DNA from: Anaerosomatales bacterium
GTDB taxonomy: Bacteria > Actinomycetota > Coriobacteriia > Anaerosomatales > Anaerosomataceae
Direction: 5' to 3'
Assembly (NCBI GenBank): GCA_030019445.1
Contig: JASEEU010000001.1
Location: forward strand, 124,001-188,000
Length of the DNA: 64,000 bases
Below are positions 1-8,971 of the stretch, piece after piece (the first letter of the stretch is position 1; every line of letters starts with the position of its first letter). A model generated the notes under the pieces. That model did not search any database. It saw only the letters and a list, made by a program, of their open reading frames with translations, and was not told the DNA's origin. A program made the translations under genes and the position numbers.

Positions 1-324
1 CTGCTCGCGCAGCCGGAACGGATCATCGATGTCGGCTGGGAGTCGGACCAGAGCACCACGTACCAGGTCGAGATCGTCATCGAGGCGCTCGACCGGACGC
101 GTCTGCTGCAAGACGTCTCGGCGGTGCTCGGGGACTCGGGCGTGAACGTGCTGTCTGCGTCGATGAGCACGGACCGCCAGGGGATCGCCACCATGCGCTT
201 CCTCTTCGAGCTCGGCAACATGGACCAGCTGCAGCGGGTGCTCGCGGCGGTTCGCGGCGTCGACGGCGTCTTCGAGGCTCGGCGCACGCTCCCCGAGGCG
301 GGGAAGCGGAAGGAACGCCCGTGA
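1..324 (+). CDS. rel: (p)ppGpp synthetase/hydrolase (RelA/SpoT), C-terminal ACT end, 5' truncated by window
   Basis: The open frame enters from the window edge and encodes the last 107 residues of a RelA/SpoT-type alarmone enzyme. A short PERIIDVGW stretch, typical of the region just before the ACT domain, is followed by a beta-alpha-beta-beta-alpha-beta ACT domain that includes DRTRLLQDVSAVL. This domain is regulatory; the synthetase and hydrolase domains lie upstream of the window. Its stop overlaps the next gene by 4 bases. The order rel, metallo-hydrolase, hisS, aspS is common in Gram-positive bacteria and supports the call. Other ACT-bearing proteins are possible but less likely. Confidence 0.8.
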   Translation: MLAQPERIIDVGWESDQSTTYQVEIVIEALDRTRLLQDVSAVLGDSGVNVLSASMSTDRQGIATMRFLFELGNMDQLQRVLAAVRGVDGVFEARRTLPEAGKRKERP

Positions 325-941
325 TCGTCGAGCGTATCGTCTGCGGGCCACTGGACACGAACTGCTGGCTCGTCGGCGACGACGAGGGCGGGCCGCTCGT
401 CGTCATCGATCCCGCCGGGGATGCCGAGACGATCCGGGCGCGCATAGCCGGGCGCGACGTGGCGTCCGTCGTGCTCACGCACGGTCACTTCGACCACCTC
501 GGCGCCGCGGACGAGATCCGGGAGCTGACCGGAGCGCCGCTCCTTGTGCACGCGGACGACGCGGGCGCCGTCACCTCCGCCGAGGCGACCGGCGGCATGC
601 TCTTCGGGTTCGACCACCGCACCGCGGCGCCCGATCGCACGCTCGAGGACGGCGTCGTCGTCCGCGCCGGGACGCTCGCGCTCGAGGTCATCCATACGCC
701 CGGCCATACGCCGGGAGGCATCTGCCTGTTCGGAGGGGGCCATCTCTTCTCGGGAGACACCCTGTTCGCCGGCAGCGTGGGGCGCACCGACTTCCCGGGC
801 GGCGACGCGCGAACCCTGCGACGCTCCATCGGCGAGCGTCTCACGCCGCTGCCCGATGAGACGGTCGTGCATCCGGGACACGGCCCCGACACGACCATCG
901 CACGGGAACGGCGCCTGAACCCCTTCTTCCCGCGCGCGTAG
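321..941 (+). CDS. MBL-fold metallo-hydrolase (glyoxalase II-like)
   Basis: A 206-residue metallo-beta-lactamase-fold hydrolase, probably binding two metal ions. The metal-binding motif THGHFDHLG (HxHxDH) is near residue 53. It is followed by HTPGHTPGG, the SGDTLF aspartate motif, and a C-terminal HPGHGP histidine, the normal ligand order for glyoxalase II-like thioesterases. The length matches the short YcbL/GloB-like subgroup. It starts with GTG, with GGAAGGA just upstream, and overlaps the rel stop. Substrate cannot be told from sequence; hydroxyacylglutathione-like or other thioesters are possible, and a low-GSH organism would use another thiol. Confidence 0.85.
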   Translation: MIVERIVCGPLDTNCWLVGDDEGGPLVVIDPAGDAETIRARIAGRDVASVVLTHGHFDHLGAADEIRELTGAPLLVHADDAGAVTSAEATGGMLFGFDHRTAAPDRTLEDGVVVRAGTLALEVIHTPGHTPGGICLFGGGHLFSGDTLFAGSVGRTDFPGGDARTLRRSIGERLTPLPDETVVHPGHGPDTTIARERRLNPFFPRA

Positions 942-976
942 GGCCGGTTGTCGTGGCTATCCCCGTGGTGTTCCAT

Positions 977-982
977 TAGACT
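977..982 (+). promoter_or_regulatory. Possible -10 box before hisS
   Basis: TAGACT lies 38 bases before the hisS GTG. No convincing -35 hexamer stands 16-18 bases upstream. It resembles -10 boxes ahead of several other first genes in this window, so it is offered as a weak vegetative promoter. Confidence 0.3.
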
Positions 983-1019
983 GGGGAGCCGCACCTGCCG
1001 CCCCCGAGGAAGGGCATCC

Positions 1020-2300
1020 GTGGAAGTCCGAGCCCCCAAAGGCACCGTGGACATGCTGCCGGACGTCGCGCGCGTCTGGGAGCATCTGCTGCGCGTGGCT
1101 CAGGAGCTGTTCGCGCGCTACGGCTACGAGCCCATCTACACCCCGATCTTCGAGCACACCGAGGTCTTCACCCGCGGTATCGGCGAGGCGACCGACATCG
1201 TCTCCAAGGAGATGTACACGTTCCTCGACCGCGCCGACCGCAGCCTCACGCTCCGGCCGGAAGGGACGGCGAGCGTCGTCCGCGCCGCGCTCGAGCACAA
1301 TCTCGTGCCCAAGGGCGCGGCGGCCAAGCTGTACTACGCCGGCGCCATGTTCCGCTATGAGCGACCGCAGAAGGGCCGGATGCGCCAGTTCTGGCAGATC
1401 GGCGTGGAGGCGCTCGGCATGGCCGAGCCGAGCATCGACGCTGAGGTCATCGCGCTGCTCGTCCGCTTCTTCGAGGCGGCGGGCATACCGTCGGCCAACA
1501 CGCGGCTCCTCGTGAACTCGATGGGGGACGAGCACTGCCGGCCGGCGTACCGCGAGGAGTTGGCCGCGTTCATCTCGGCGCACGCGGCGGACCTGTGCGA
1601 CGAGTGCAACCGGCGCGCGGACACCAACCCGTTGCGCGCATTCGACTGCAAGAACCCGACGTGCCGGACCGTCATGGCCGAGGCGCCGCTGCTGCGTGAC
1701 CGGCTGTGCGAGGAGTGTGGGACCCACTACGGGTCGGTGAAGCACGGGCTCGACGAGCTCGGCATCGTGTACGAGGAGGATCCGTCGCTCGTGCGTGGGC
1801 TCGACTACTACACGCGGACCGTGTTCGAGATCCAGGCCGAGGGGCTCGGCGCCCAGAACGCCATCGGTGGGGGAGGACGCTACGACCGCCTGATGGAGGA
1901 GTACGGTGGCCCCTCGACGCCGGGACTCGGCTTCGCGCTCGGGTTCGAGCGCACGATGCTCGCGATGCAGGCGGCCGGCGTGACCGTGCCGGAACTGCCG
2001 CGCGCCGAGGTGTACGTCGCGCGCGTCGATGACAGCGTCGCGACGACGGTCTTCTCGGCATGCCAGGCCCTGCGGGACGCCGGCATCGCTGCCGAGATGG
2101 ACCACCAGGCCCGCAGCCTGAAGTCGCAGTTCAAGCAGGCCGATCGCCTCTCGGCGCTGCTGACCGTCATCGTCGGCCCCGAAGAGGCGGCTGCCGGTGA
2201 GGTGACCGTCCGTGACATGCGCACCCGCGAGGAAGCGCGCGTCGCGCTCGATGACCTGATCCCGCGCGTCGACGCGCTACTGCGTCGCGACCACCGCTGA
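1020..2300 (+). CDS. hisS: Histidine-tRNA ligase (HisRS)
   Basis: Cytosolic class II synthetase that charges tRNA-His. The 426-residue length is normal. Class II motifs are clear: RPEGTASVVRA, the motif 2 loop with FRYERPQKGR and FWQIGVE, the histidine-specific GLDYYTRTVFEI, GGGGRYDRL, and motif 3 with GLGFALGFER. The insertion domain has the usual cysteines (LCDEC, DCKNPTC, LCEEC). A longer frame opens at 948, but GTG at 1020 is preferred: GAGGAAGGG precedes it and the protein then begins at the conserved APKGTVDMLPD. aspS follows after 15 bases, probably in the same transcript. Confidence 0.97.
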   Translation: MEVRAPKGTVDMLPDVARVWEHLLRVAQELFARYGYEPIYTPIFEHTEVFTRGIGEATDIVSKEMYTFLDRADRSLTLRPEGTASVVRAALEHNLVPKGAAAKLYYAGAMFRYERPQKGRMRQFWQIGVEALGMAEPSIDAEVIALLVRFFEAAGIPSANTRLLVNSMGDEHCRPAYREELAAFISAHAADLCDECNRRADTNPLRAFDCKNPTCRTVMAEAPLLRDRLCEECGTHYGSVKHGLDELGIVYEEDPSLVRGLDYYTRTVFEIQAEGLGAQNAIGGGGRYDRLMEEYGGPSTPGLGFALGFERTMLAMQAAGVTVPELPRAEVYVARVDDSVATTVFSACQALRDAGIAAEMDHQARSLKSQFKQADRLSALLTVIVGPEEAAAGEVTVRDMRTREEARVALDDLIPRVDALLRRDHR

Positions 2301-2315
2301 GGAGGGCTCCACCCG

Positions 2316-4085
<1,770 letters not shown>

Positions 4086-4121
4086 CGCTACGCGCGTCTA
4101 TGGCGCCGCGTGACGCCGGAG

Positions 4122-4130
4122 TGCTACGAT
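4122..4130 (+). promoter_or_regulatory. Extended -10 promoter for the 6S-like RNA
   Basis: TGCTACGAT is an extended -10 element (TGn plus TACGAT). It places transcription start near 4137, just where the closing stem of the RNA begins. No good -35 box is visible, which is acceptable for extended -10 promoters. Confidence 0.55.
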
Positions 4131-4136
4131 GATGGT

Positions 4137-4305
4137 GCTTCGCCTTGCGTGGCTCGGCACAAGCGGTAGAACCAACACCTCTTGTACGGGAGTCCTACAT
4201 CTCGCGGCGGAATGGTATCCCTTCACGGGGAAGCAGGAAGTCGCGGTGCGGACACCCACCTGCCGAGCGCAGGTTCACCCTGCCGGCCACGCGGGGCGGG
4301 GTTTT
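4137..4305 (+). ncRNA. ssrS: 6S RNA candidate (ssrS/bsrA-like)
   Basis: This gene-free stretch between aspS and a lipoprotein gene folds as one long rod. Bases 4141-4153 pair with 4286-4298 (13 pairs, two of them G-U). After one bulged U, 4155-4159 pair with 4281-4285. Further in, 4204-4209 can pair with 4240-4245, leaving an apical loop with CCC/GGG pairing around 4219-4230. The unpaired middle would be the promoter-mimicking bubble. A TTTT run at 4302-4305 follows the closing stem and could end transcription. In B. subtilis the 6S-1 gene bsrA also lies just after aspS and before yrvM and yrvN (rarA). 6S RNA binds and sequesters vegetative RNA polymerase. The fold and synteny are seen; identity is inferred. 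Confidence 0.68.
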
Positions 4306-4333
4306 GGTGTCGCCACGCGAGTGGAGGACTGAT

Positions 4334-4885
4334 ATGCGTAGATTCGTCGCAGCACTGATCGTAGTCGGTCTCGCGTTCGCCCTCGCCGGATGCGGCGGGG
4401 GGACTGAGGAGGCGCCGGCAGAGGACGAGACGGCCGCCCCGGCACCCGCGGCCAGCGCGCCGACCGGGCAGGGGGAGCTCACAGACCGCTCACCCGAAGA
4501 GCCCGGCTACCCGGCGCCGTTCCCGGCGATCGAGAGCACCGAGACGCCCTCGGCTATCCAGACCAAGCTCGAAGCCGGTCGCCCGATGCTCATCTACTTC
4601 TACGATCAGACCCAGAATGAGTCCAGCGCGGTCCGGAACGAGATCGACGCGGTGCTCGGCGAGTACCGCGGGTTGATCGACCTGGTCACGTTCGACGTCG
4701 TGATCACCGAAGGACAGGCGCCCGCCGACTCGGCCAAGCAGGCCGCGCTGGTCGCCCAGGACCTCGGTGTCACGGCGACGCCCTACGTGATCATGGTAGA
4801 CAGCGGCGGGTTCATCACGTACCGCGCCAAGGGATACGTCGAGTCGGGCATCTTGGAGCGCGAGGTCCTGCGCGCGACGCAGTGA
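4334..4885 (+). CDS. Lipoprotein with thioredoxin-like fold, no CXXC
   Basis: A 183-residue secreted lipoprotein: a short positive N-terminus, a hydrophobic stretch, and lipobox LAGC at about residue 19. An acidic Ala/Pro/Glu linker reaches residue 60. The remaining domain looks thioredoxin-like (MLIYFYDQTQNESS at the position of the active-site helix, a VTATPYVIMVD cis-proline segment, and a final GYVESGILEREV helix). The usual CXXC is replaced by TQNESS, so disulfide chemistry is unlikely. ATG 4334 is chosen because GGAGGA precedes it and a signal peptide begins there; the longer frame runs back through the RNA gene. Its stop overlaps rarA. Function unknown. Confidence 0.75.
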   Translation: MRRFVAALIVVGLAFALAGCGGGTEEAPAEDETAAPAPAASAPTGQGELTDRSPEEPGYPAPFPAIESTETPSAIQTKLEAGRPMLIYFYDQTQNESSAVRNEIDAVLGEYRGLIDLVTFDVVITEGQAPADSAKQAALVAQDLGVTATPYVIMVDSGGFITYRAKGYVESGILEREVLRATQ

Positions 4886-6171
4886 CGATGGACGATCTGT
4901 TCTCGGAGTCGGCTGAGCGTGCGCTCGAACAGAACGCGCCGCTCGCTGTCCGCATGCGCCCCCGCACCCTCGACGAGTTCGTGGGTCAGACGCATGTCAT
5001 CGGTCCGGGGACGGTGCTGCGCGCAGCGATCGAGGCGGATGCGCTCACGTCGCTGATCCTCTATGGTCCGGCAGGGTCCGGCAAGACCAGCCTCGCGCGC
5101 ATCATCGCGGGCATGACGAGGGCGCACTTCGCTGAACTCTCCGCGGTCGACTCGGGGGTCAAGGACGTCCGTGCGGCGATCGGCGCCGCCCGCGACCGGC
5201 TGAAGCTCGAGGGTCGACGCACGATCGTGTTCATCGACGAGATCCACCGCTTCAATCGCTCTCAGCAAGACGCGCTGCTCCACGCTGTCGAAGACCGGCT
5301 GATCGTGCTCGTGGGCGCCACCACTGAGAACCCTTTCTTCGAAGTGAACGCCCCGCTCATCTCGCGTTCGCGAGTCGTCGAGCTGAAGCCGCTTGACGAC
5401 GAGGACATCCGCGGCATCCTCGGGGTTGCGCTGACCGATCGGGAGCGGGGGCTGCGGCTTCCGGCGACGCTGTCGCCCGAGGCCGAGGAGCGCATCGTGG
5501 TGACCTCGGGCGGAGATGCGCGCGCCGCGCTCACGACCCTCGAGCTCGCTGCCTCGATCGCCGAGCGTGACGCGGACGGCGTCGCGCACGTGAGCGGGTC
5601 GGTCGTCGACGACGTGACGCGCACGCGATCGTTGACGTACGACCGGGTGGGCGACGTGCACTACGATGTCGTCTCGGCGTTCATCAAATCCATGCGCGGC
5701 AGCGATCCCGATGCGGCTGTCTACTGGCTCGCGCGGATGGCGTACGGCGGCGAGGACCCGAAGTTCATCGCGCGGCGCATGCTCATCTTCGCGTCTGAGG
5801 ACGTCGGCATGGCCGATCCCGACGGGCTGCTCGTCGCCCATGCCGCGTTCAAGGCTGCCGAGTCGGTGGGCTGGCCGGAGTGTCGGATCACGCTCGCGCA
5901 TGCGGCCATCTACCTGGCGCTCGCTCCCAAGTCCAACGCGGTGATCCGCGCGATCGACACTGCGCTGGCCGAGGTCGAGCGGGGCGCCGCACGCTCCGTT
6001 CCCGACCACCTTCGCGATCGGCATCGCCCCGGCGCCGACGAGTACCCGCCGTATCGCTACCCCCATGACTACCCCGGCGGGCGCGTCGATCAGCGCTACC
6101 TCCCAGAGGGTCTGGAGTCCGGCGCGTTCTGGGATCCGGAGGACCGGTTGCCGGACGGCCACAAGCCCTAG
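4882..6171 (+). CDS. rarA: Replication-associated recombination protein A (RarA/MgsA AAA+ ATPase)
   Basis: AAA+ ATPase of the clamp-loader-like RarA family, 429 residues, acting at stalled replication forks. Walker A is GPAGSGKTSLAR, Walker B is TIVFIDEIHRFN, sensor 1 is GATTENP, and arginine-finger and sensor 2 regions follow. The C-terminal MgsA domain is present (MRGSDPDAAVYWLARM, then RRMLIFASEDVGMADP). The start may be GTG 4882, overlapping the lipoprotein stop, or ATG 4888; the protein differs by two residues. Its position after aspS and the 6S-like RNA matches the Firmicute order. Confidence 0.95.
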   Translation: MTMDDLFSESAERALEQNAPLAVRMRPRTLDEFVGQTHVIGPGTVLRAAIEADALTSLILYGPAGSGKTSLARIIAGMTRAHFAELSAVDSGVKDVRAAIGAARDRLKLEGRRTIVFIDEIHRFNRSQQDALLHAVEDRLIVLVGATTENPFFEVNAPLISRSRVVELKPLDDEDIRGILGVALTDRERGLRLPATLSPEAEERIVVTSGGDARAALTTLELAASIAERDADGVAHVSGSVVDDVTRTRSLTYDRVGDVHYDVVSAFIKSMRGSDPDAAVYWLARMAYGGEDPKFIARRMLIFASEDVGMADPDGLLVAHAAFKAAESVGWPECRITLAHAAIYLALAPKSNAVIRAIDTALAEVERGAARSVPDHLRDRHRPGADEYPPYRYPHDYPGGRVDQRYLPEGLESGAFWDPEDRLPDGHKP

Positions 6172-6199
6172 CCGCGCGGTGCCTGACGGGCGTGCCCTT

Positions 6200-6208
6200 T
6201 GCTACACT
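6200..6208 (+). promoter_or_regulatory. Extended -10 promoter before the DUF948/anti-sigma/sigma operon
   Basis: TGCTACACT (TGn plus TACACT) stands 37 bases before the GTG at 6245 and 29 bases after the rarA stop. It has the same layout as the extended -10 elements before the 6S-like RNA and dxs. The -35 region is weak. Confidence 0.5.
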
Positions 6209-6244
6209 TGGGCGGTAGCTCTGGACCCGGTTCGAGGGAGTCTC

Positions 6245-6583
6245 GTGGACGCCGGCAGCACGCTTGACACCGTTCTTCTCGTGCTCCTTGTCGTGCTGAC
6301 GGGCGCGGGCATCGTGGCTGCCGTCGCGCTCGTCCGCACGCTCCGCGACACCCGTGCGCTCGTTGCGGAGCTGCGGGAGCGTCTCGTGCCCCTCATCGAT
6401 AAGGCGGACGTCACCCTCGATGCCGTGAACGCCGAACTGCTGCGGGTCGACAGCATCGTCTCGCAGGTGGAAGAGGTCTCAGAGACCGTGAGCGCCGCGA
6501 CCGGCTTCATCCGCTCGCCCGTGAACAAAGCCGCCGAGGTGGGCGCCCGGCTCATCGGCGGATTGCGCTCGCGCCGGAAGTGA
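6245..6583 (+). CDS. DUF948 (YtxG-like) single-span membrane protein
   Basis: A 112-residue protein with one N-terminal membrane helix (VLLVLLVVLTGAGIVAAVAL) followed by an amphipathic, coiled-coil-like stretch with evenly spaced leucines and valines (LVAELRERLVPLIDKADVTL, then SQVEEVSETVSAATGFI). This is the DUF948 pattern; the B. subtilis member YtxG belongs to the sigma-B general stress set. GTG 6245 is preferred over the longer frame beginning at 6065 inside rarA because the promoter lies at 6200 and a GAGGGAG site precedes the codon. It is first in an operon with an anti-sigma factor and a sigma factor. Exact role unknown. Confidence 0.75.
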   Translation: MDAGSTLDTVLLVLLVVLTGAGIVAAVALVRTLRDTRALVAELRERLVPLIDKADVTLDAVNAELLRVDSIVSQVEEVSETVSAATGFIRSPVNKAAEVGARLIGGLRSRRK

Positions 6584-6612
6584 TACCCGAACCTCGTAGG
6601 ACCGGAGGAGAA

Positions 6613-7011
6613 ATGCGATCTGACCGAGTGACCCTGAGCGTTCCCGCCAAGGGCGAGTTCGCCAAGACGGTGCGCATGACGGTCGCCGAGCTGGCGAGCC
6701 GCCTCGGAATGAACTACGACGAGGTGGACGATGTCCGTATGGCCGCGGAGGAAGCGTTCGTATATGCGTGCAACCGCCTTCGCGAGGGGGAAGTGACGCT
6801 GCGGGTCGAATTGGAGCCTCAGGGCGTGACGCTCGTCGTCGGGCCGATCCCACGGGATGCCGAGCAGGAGAGCGACCGCTCCGCCGAGCAGTACGCGACT
6901 TTCATCCTCCAGTCGGTCTGCGATGAGTTCGTGATGGAGAGCGTGGATGCGGGGATCGAGCTGCGGCTCGTGAAGCGCATGACGGACCCGGGAGCATCCG
7001 ACCGTGCCTAA
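6613..7011 (+). CDS. RsbW-like anti-sigma factor (HATPase), degenerate ATP site
   Basis: A 132-residue relative of RsbW/SpoIIAB, the GHKL serine kinases that hold SigB/SigF-type sigma factors. The N-terminal half is close to RsbW (LSVPAKGEFAKTVRMTVAEL, YDEVDDVRMAAEEAFVYACN), keeping the N-box glutamate and asparagine. The following G1 region, normally DxGxG, reads VGPIPRD, so ATP binding or kinase activity may be weakened or lost. ATG 6613 follows GGAGGAG. It overlaps the sigma gene by 8 bases, so the two are probably translationally coupled. No RsbV-type antagonist is encoded nearby. Confidence 0.82.
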   Translation: MRSDRVTLSVPAKGEFAKTVRMTVAELASRLGMNYDEVDDVRMAAEEAFVYACNRLREGEVTLRVELEPQGVTLVVGPIPRDAEQESDRSAEQYATFILQSVCDEFVMESVDAGIELRLVKRMTDPGASDRA

Positions 7012-7789
7012 GGCCTCCAAGAGCCAATCGAACCGACGACTCGTCTGGGACAAGCAGCGTACACGAGAGCTCTTCGAGCACTACCGTGAGCACCAGGACG
7101 AGGAGTCGCGCGACGAGCTCATCACCATGTACCTCAATCTCGTGAAGTATCTGGCGAGCAGGTTCAGGAACCGGGGCGAGCCGATCGACGATCTCGTCCA
7201 GGTCGGGACCATCGGTCTCATCAAGGCGATCGACCGGTTCGACACCGGCCGCCAGGTCGAGTTCACCACGTACGCGACTCCCACCATCGTCGGCGAGCTC
7301 AAGCGGTACTTCCGGGACAAGGGTTGGGCCATCAAGGTTCCCCGGCGGCTGCAAGAGCTGTCATTCAAGGTCAACCAGGCGATCGACCAGCTCACGCAGC
7401 AGTTGCAGCGCTCTCCCACCATCATCGAGATAGCGGAGTACCTGGGCGTGACGTCCGAAGACGTGCTCGAGGCGCTCGAGACGTCGGAGGCGTACAACTT
7501 CGTCTCGCTCGAGAACGACCGCTCTGACGGCGGCGACTCGTTCAGCATCCTTGAGTACATCGGCAAGGACGACCATCTCATGTCGGTCGTCGATGATCGA
7601 ACGGCGCTGTCGGAGGTGCTCAAGACGCTGACGCCGCAGGAGCAGCGGGTGCTGTATCTGCGGTTCTTCGAGGGTCTTACGCAGACCGAGATAGCGAATC
7701 AACTCGGTATCTCGCAGATGCAGGTCTCCAGGCTGCTACGCAAGACGCTCAGAGTCCTGCGCGAGAACCTCGTGACCGAGGAGGCGTAA
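7004..7789 (+). CDS. RNA polymerase sigma factor, SigB/SigF type
   Basis: Group 3 sigma-70 factor of 261 residues with regions 2, 3 and 4. Region 2 contains the core-binding stretch DDLVQVGTIGLIKAIDRFD and FTTYATPTIVGELKRYFRD. Region 3 has VPRRLQELSFKVNQAIDQL. Region 4 ends in the helix-turn-helix LTQTEIANQLGISQMQVSRL. It lacks region 1.1, as SigB/SigF proteins do. The start is GTG 7004 inside the end of the anti-sigma gene, which it likely pairs with. A general stress or alternative role is inferred. It is not the WhiG/FliA type expected at the pilus promoters further on. Confidence 0.9.
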   Translation: MPKASKSQSNRRLVWDKQRTRELFEHYREHQDEESRDELITMYLNLVKYLASRFRNRGEPIDDLVQVGTIGLIKAIDRFDTGRQVEFTTYATPTIVGELKRYFRDKGWAIKVPRRLQELSFKVNQAIDQLTQQLQRSPTIIEIAEYLGVTSEDVLEALETSEAYNFVSLENDRSDGGDSFSILEYIGKDDHLMSVVDDRTALSEVLKTLTPQEQRVLYLRFFEGLTQTEIANQLGISQMQVSRLLRKTLRVLRENLVTEEA

Positions 7790-7792
7790 GCG

Positions 7793-8971
7793 GTGCGCGT
7801 GCAGCTGAACTCCAAGGACCGGTGGACACGGTTGCTCGTCGTGTCGTGGGCGCTCGCAGGCCTCGTGCTGCTCGTCGCGGGAGCGCTCTGGGCGCTCGGC
7901 AGGATCGCTCCGGCGCTCGTCCCGTTCCTGCTGGCGCTTATCATCGTCTATCTGTTCCGTGGGCCGGTGGCATTCCTCGAACGTCGCGGGATGAAGCGTG
8001 GGCTCGCGGTCGGGCTCTGCTACCTGGGCGGACTTATCGCGCTTGGCGCGGCGAGCGTCTTCATCATCCCGCCGATCGTCGACCAGGTGCGCGAGTTCGC
8101 GCGTGACTTCCCCCGGTACTACGACGAGGTGAACACGTTCGTCCTCGACCTCCAGCACCAGTACCAGACGCTTGTGGTGCCCGATTGGGTCGAGGAGGCG
8201 CTGCTCAACGTCCGTGACAGCGTGACCACCCAGTTCGCCGAATGGTCGAGCGCCCTGGCCCGGCAGGCGTTCAACGTCGGAGGTCAGGCGGTCACGTTCC
8301 TGCTCAACCTGCTGTTGGCGGCGGTCGTCGGCTTCTGGCTCCTGAAGGATCTGCCGGTCATGAAGCGAGAGGTGACCCTGCTCGCCGGTCCGGGTCGTCG
8401 AGAGGAGGCGCTCGACGTCGCCACCCGGGTCGACCGCGTGCTCTCGGGCTATCTGCGCGGGCAGCTGATCATCTCGACATCCACCGCTGCCATCGTCGCG
8501 ATCGGCCTCGGGATCCTGGGGGTCCCGTACGCGCTCGTGCTGGGCCTCATCGCCGGCATCCTCAATGTCGTGCCGTACGTAGGCCCGTTCATCTCCTACG
8601 TGATCGCGGCGATCGTCGCCGCGTTCGTGAGCCCGTGGCTCGCGCTTGGCGCCGTGGCTGTGAACGTCGGAGCGCAGCAGGTCACCGACATGCTGATCAC
8701 GCCCCGCGTGATGTCCGAGCAGGTCGACCTGCATCCTGTGCTCGTGATATTCTCGCTGCTCGCCGGAGCGACCCTCTTCGGTTTCATCGGTCTGATCTTG
8801 GCCATCCCCGTCGCTGCGGTCGTCAAGGGACTGTTCGTCTACTACTTCGAGAAGTACACCGACTCCACGCTGTCGAGCGAGGAAGGGGCGCTCTTCCGCT
8901 CCCGCGCCGACGAGGACGCGCCGCCGGCAGAAGACGAGCCTGCTGAGAAGACCGAGAAGGAGACCGAGTGA
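7793..8971 (+). CDS. AI-2E/PerM family membrane transporter
   Basis: Integral membrane protein of 392 residues. N-terminal helices (residues about 15-75) are followed by a soluble amphipathic segment with EFARDFPRYYDEV, then a cluster of helices with the family signature region VPYALVLGLIAGILNVVPYVGP and a final pair before a charged, acidic tail (EDAPPAEDEPAEKTEKE). The family includes sodium/proton antiporters and proposed AI-2 exporters, so substrate is open. A relative (yrrI) also precedes alaS in B. subtilis. It starts with GTG three bases after the sigma stop and overlaps alaS by 4 bases. Confidence 0.85.
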   Translation: MRVQLNSKDRWTRLLVVSWALAGLVLLVAGALWALGRIAPALVPFLLALIIVYLFRGPVAFLERRGMKRGLAVGLCYLGGLIALGAASVFIIPPIVDQVREFARDFPRYYDEVNTFVLDLQHQYQTLVVPDWVEEALLNVRDSVTTQFAEWSSALARQAFNVGGQAVTFLLNLLLAAVVGFWLLKDLPVMKREVTLLAGPGRREEALDVATRVDRVLSGYLRGQLIISTSTAAIVAIGLGILGVPYALVLGLIAGILNVVPYVGPFISYVIAAIVAAFVSPWLALGAVAVNVGAQQVTDMLITPRVMSEQVDLHPVLVIFSLLAGATLFGFIGLILAIPVAAVVKGLFVYYFEKYTDSTLSSEEGALFRSRADEDAPPAEDEPAEKTEKETE

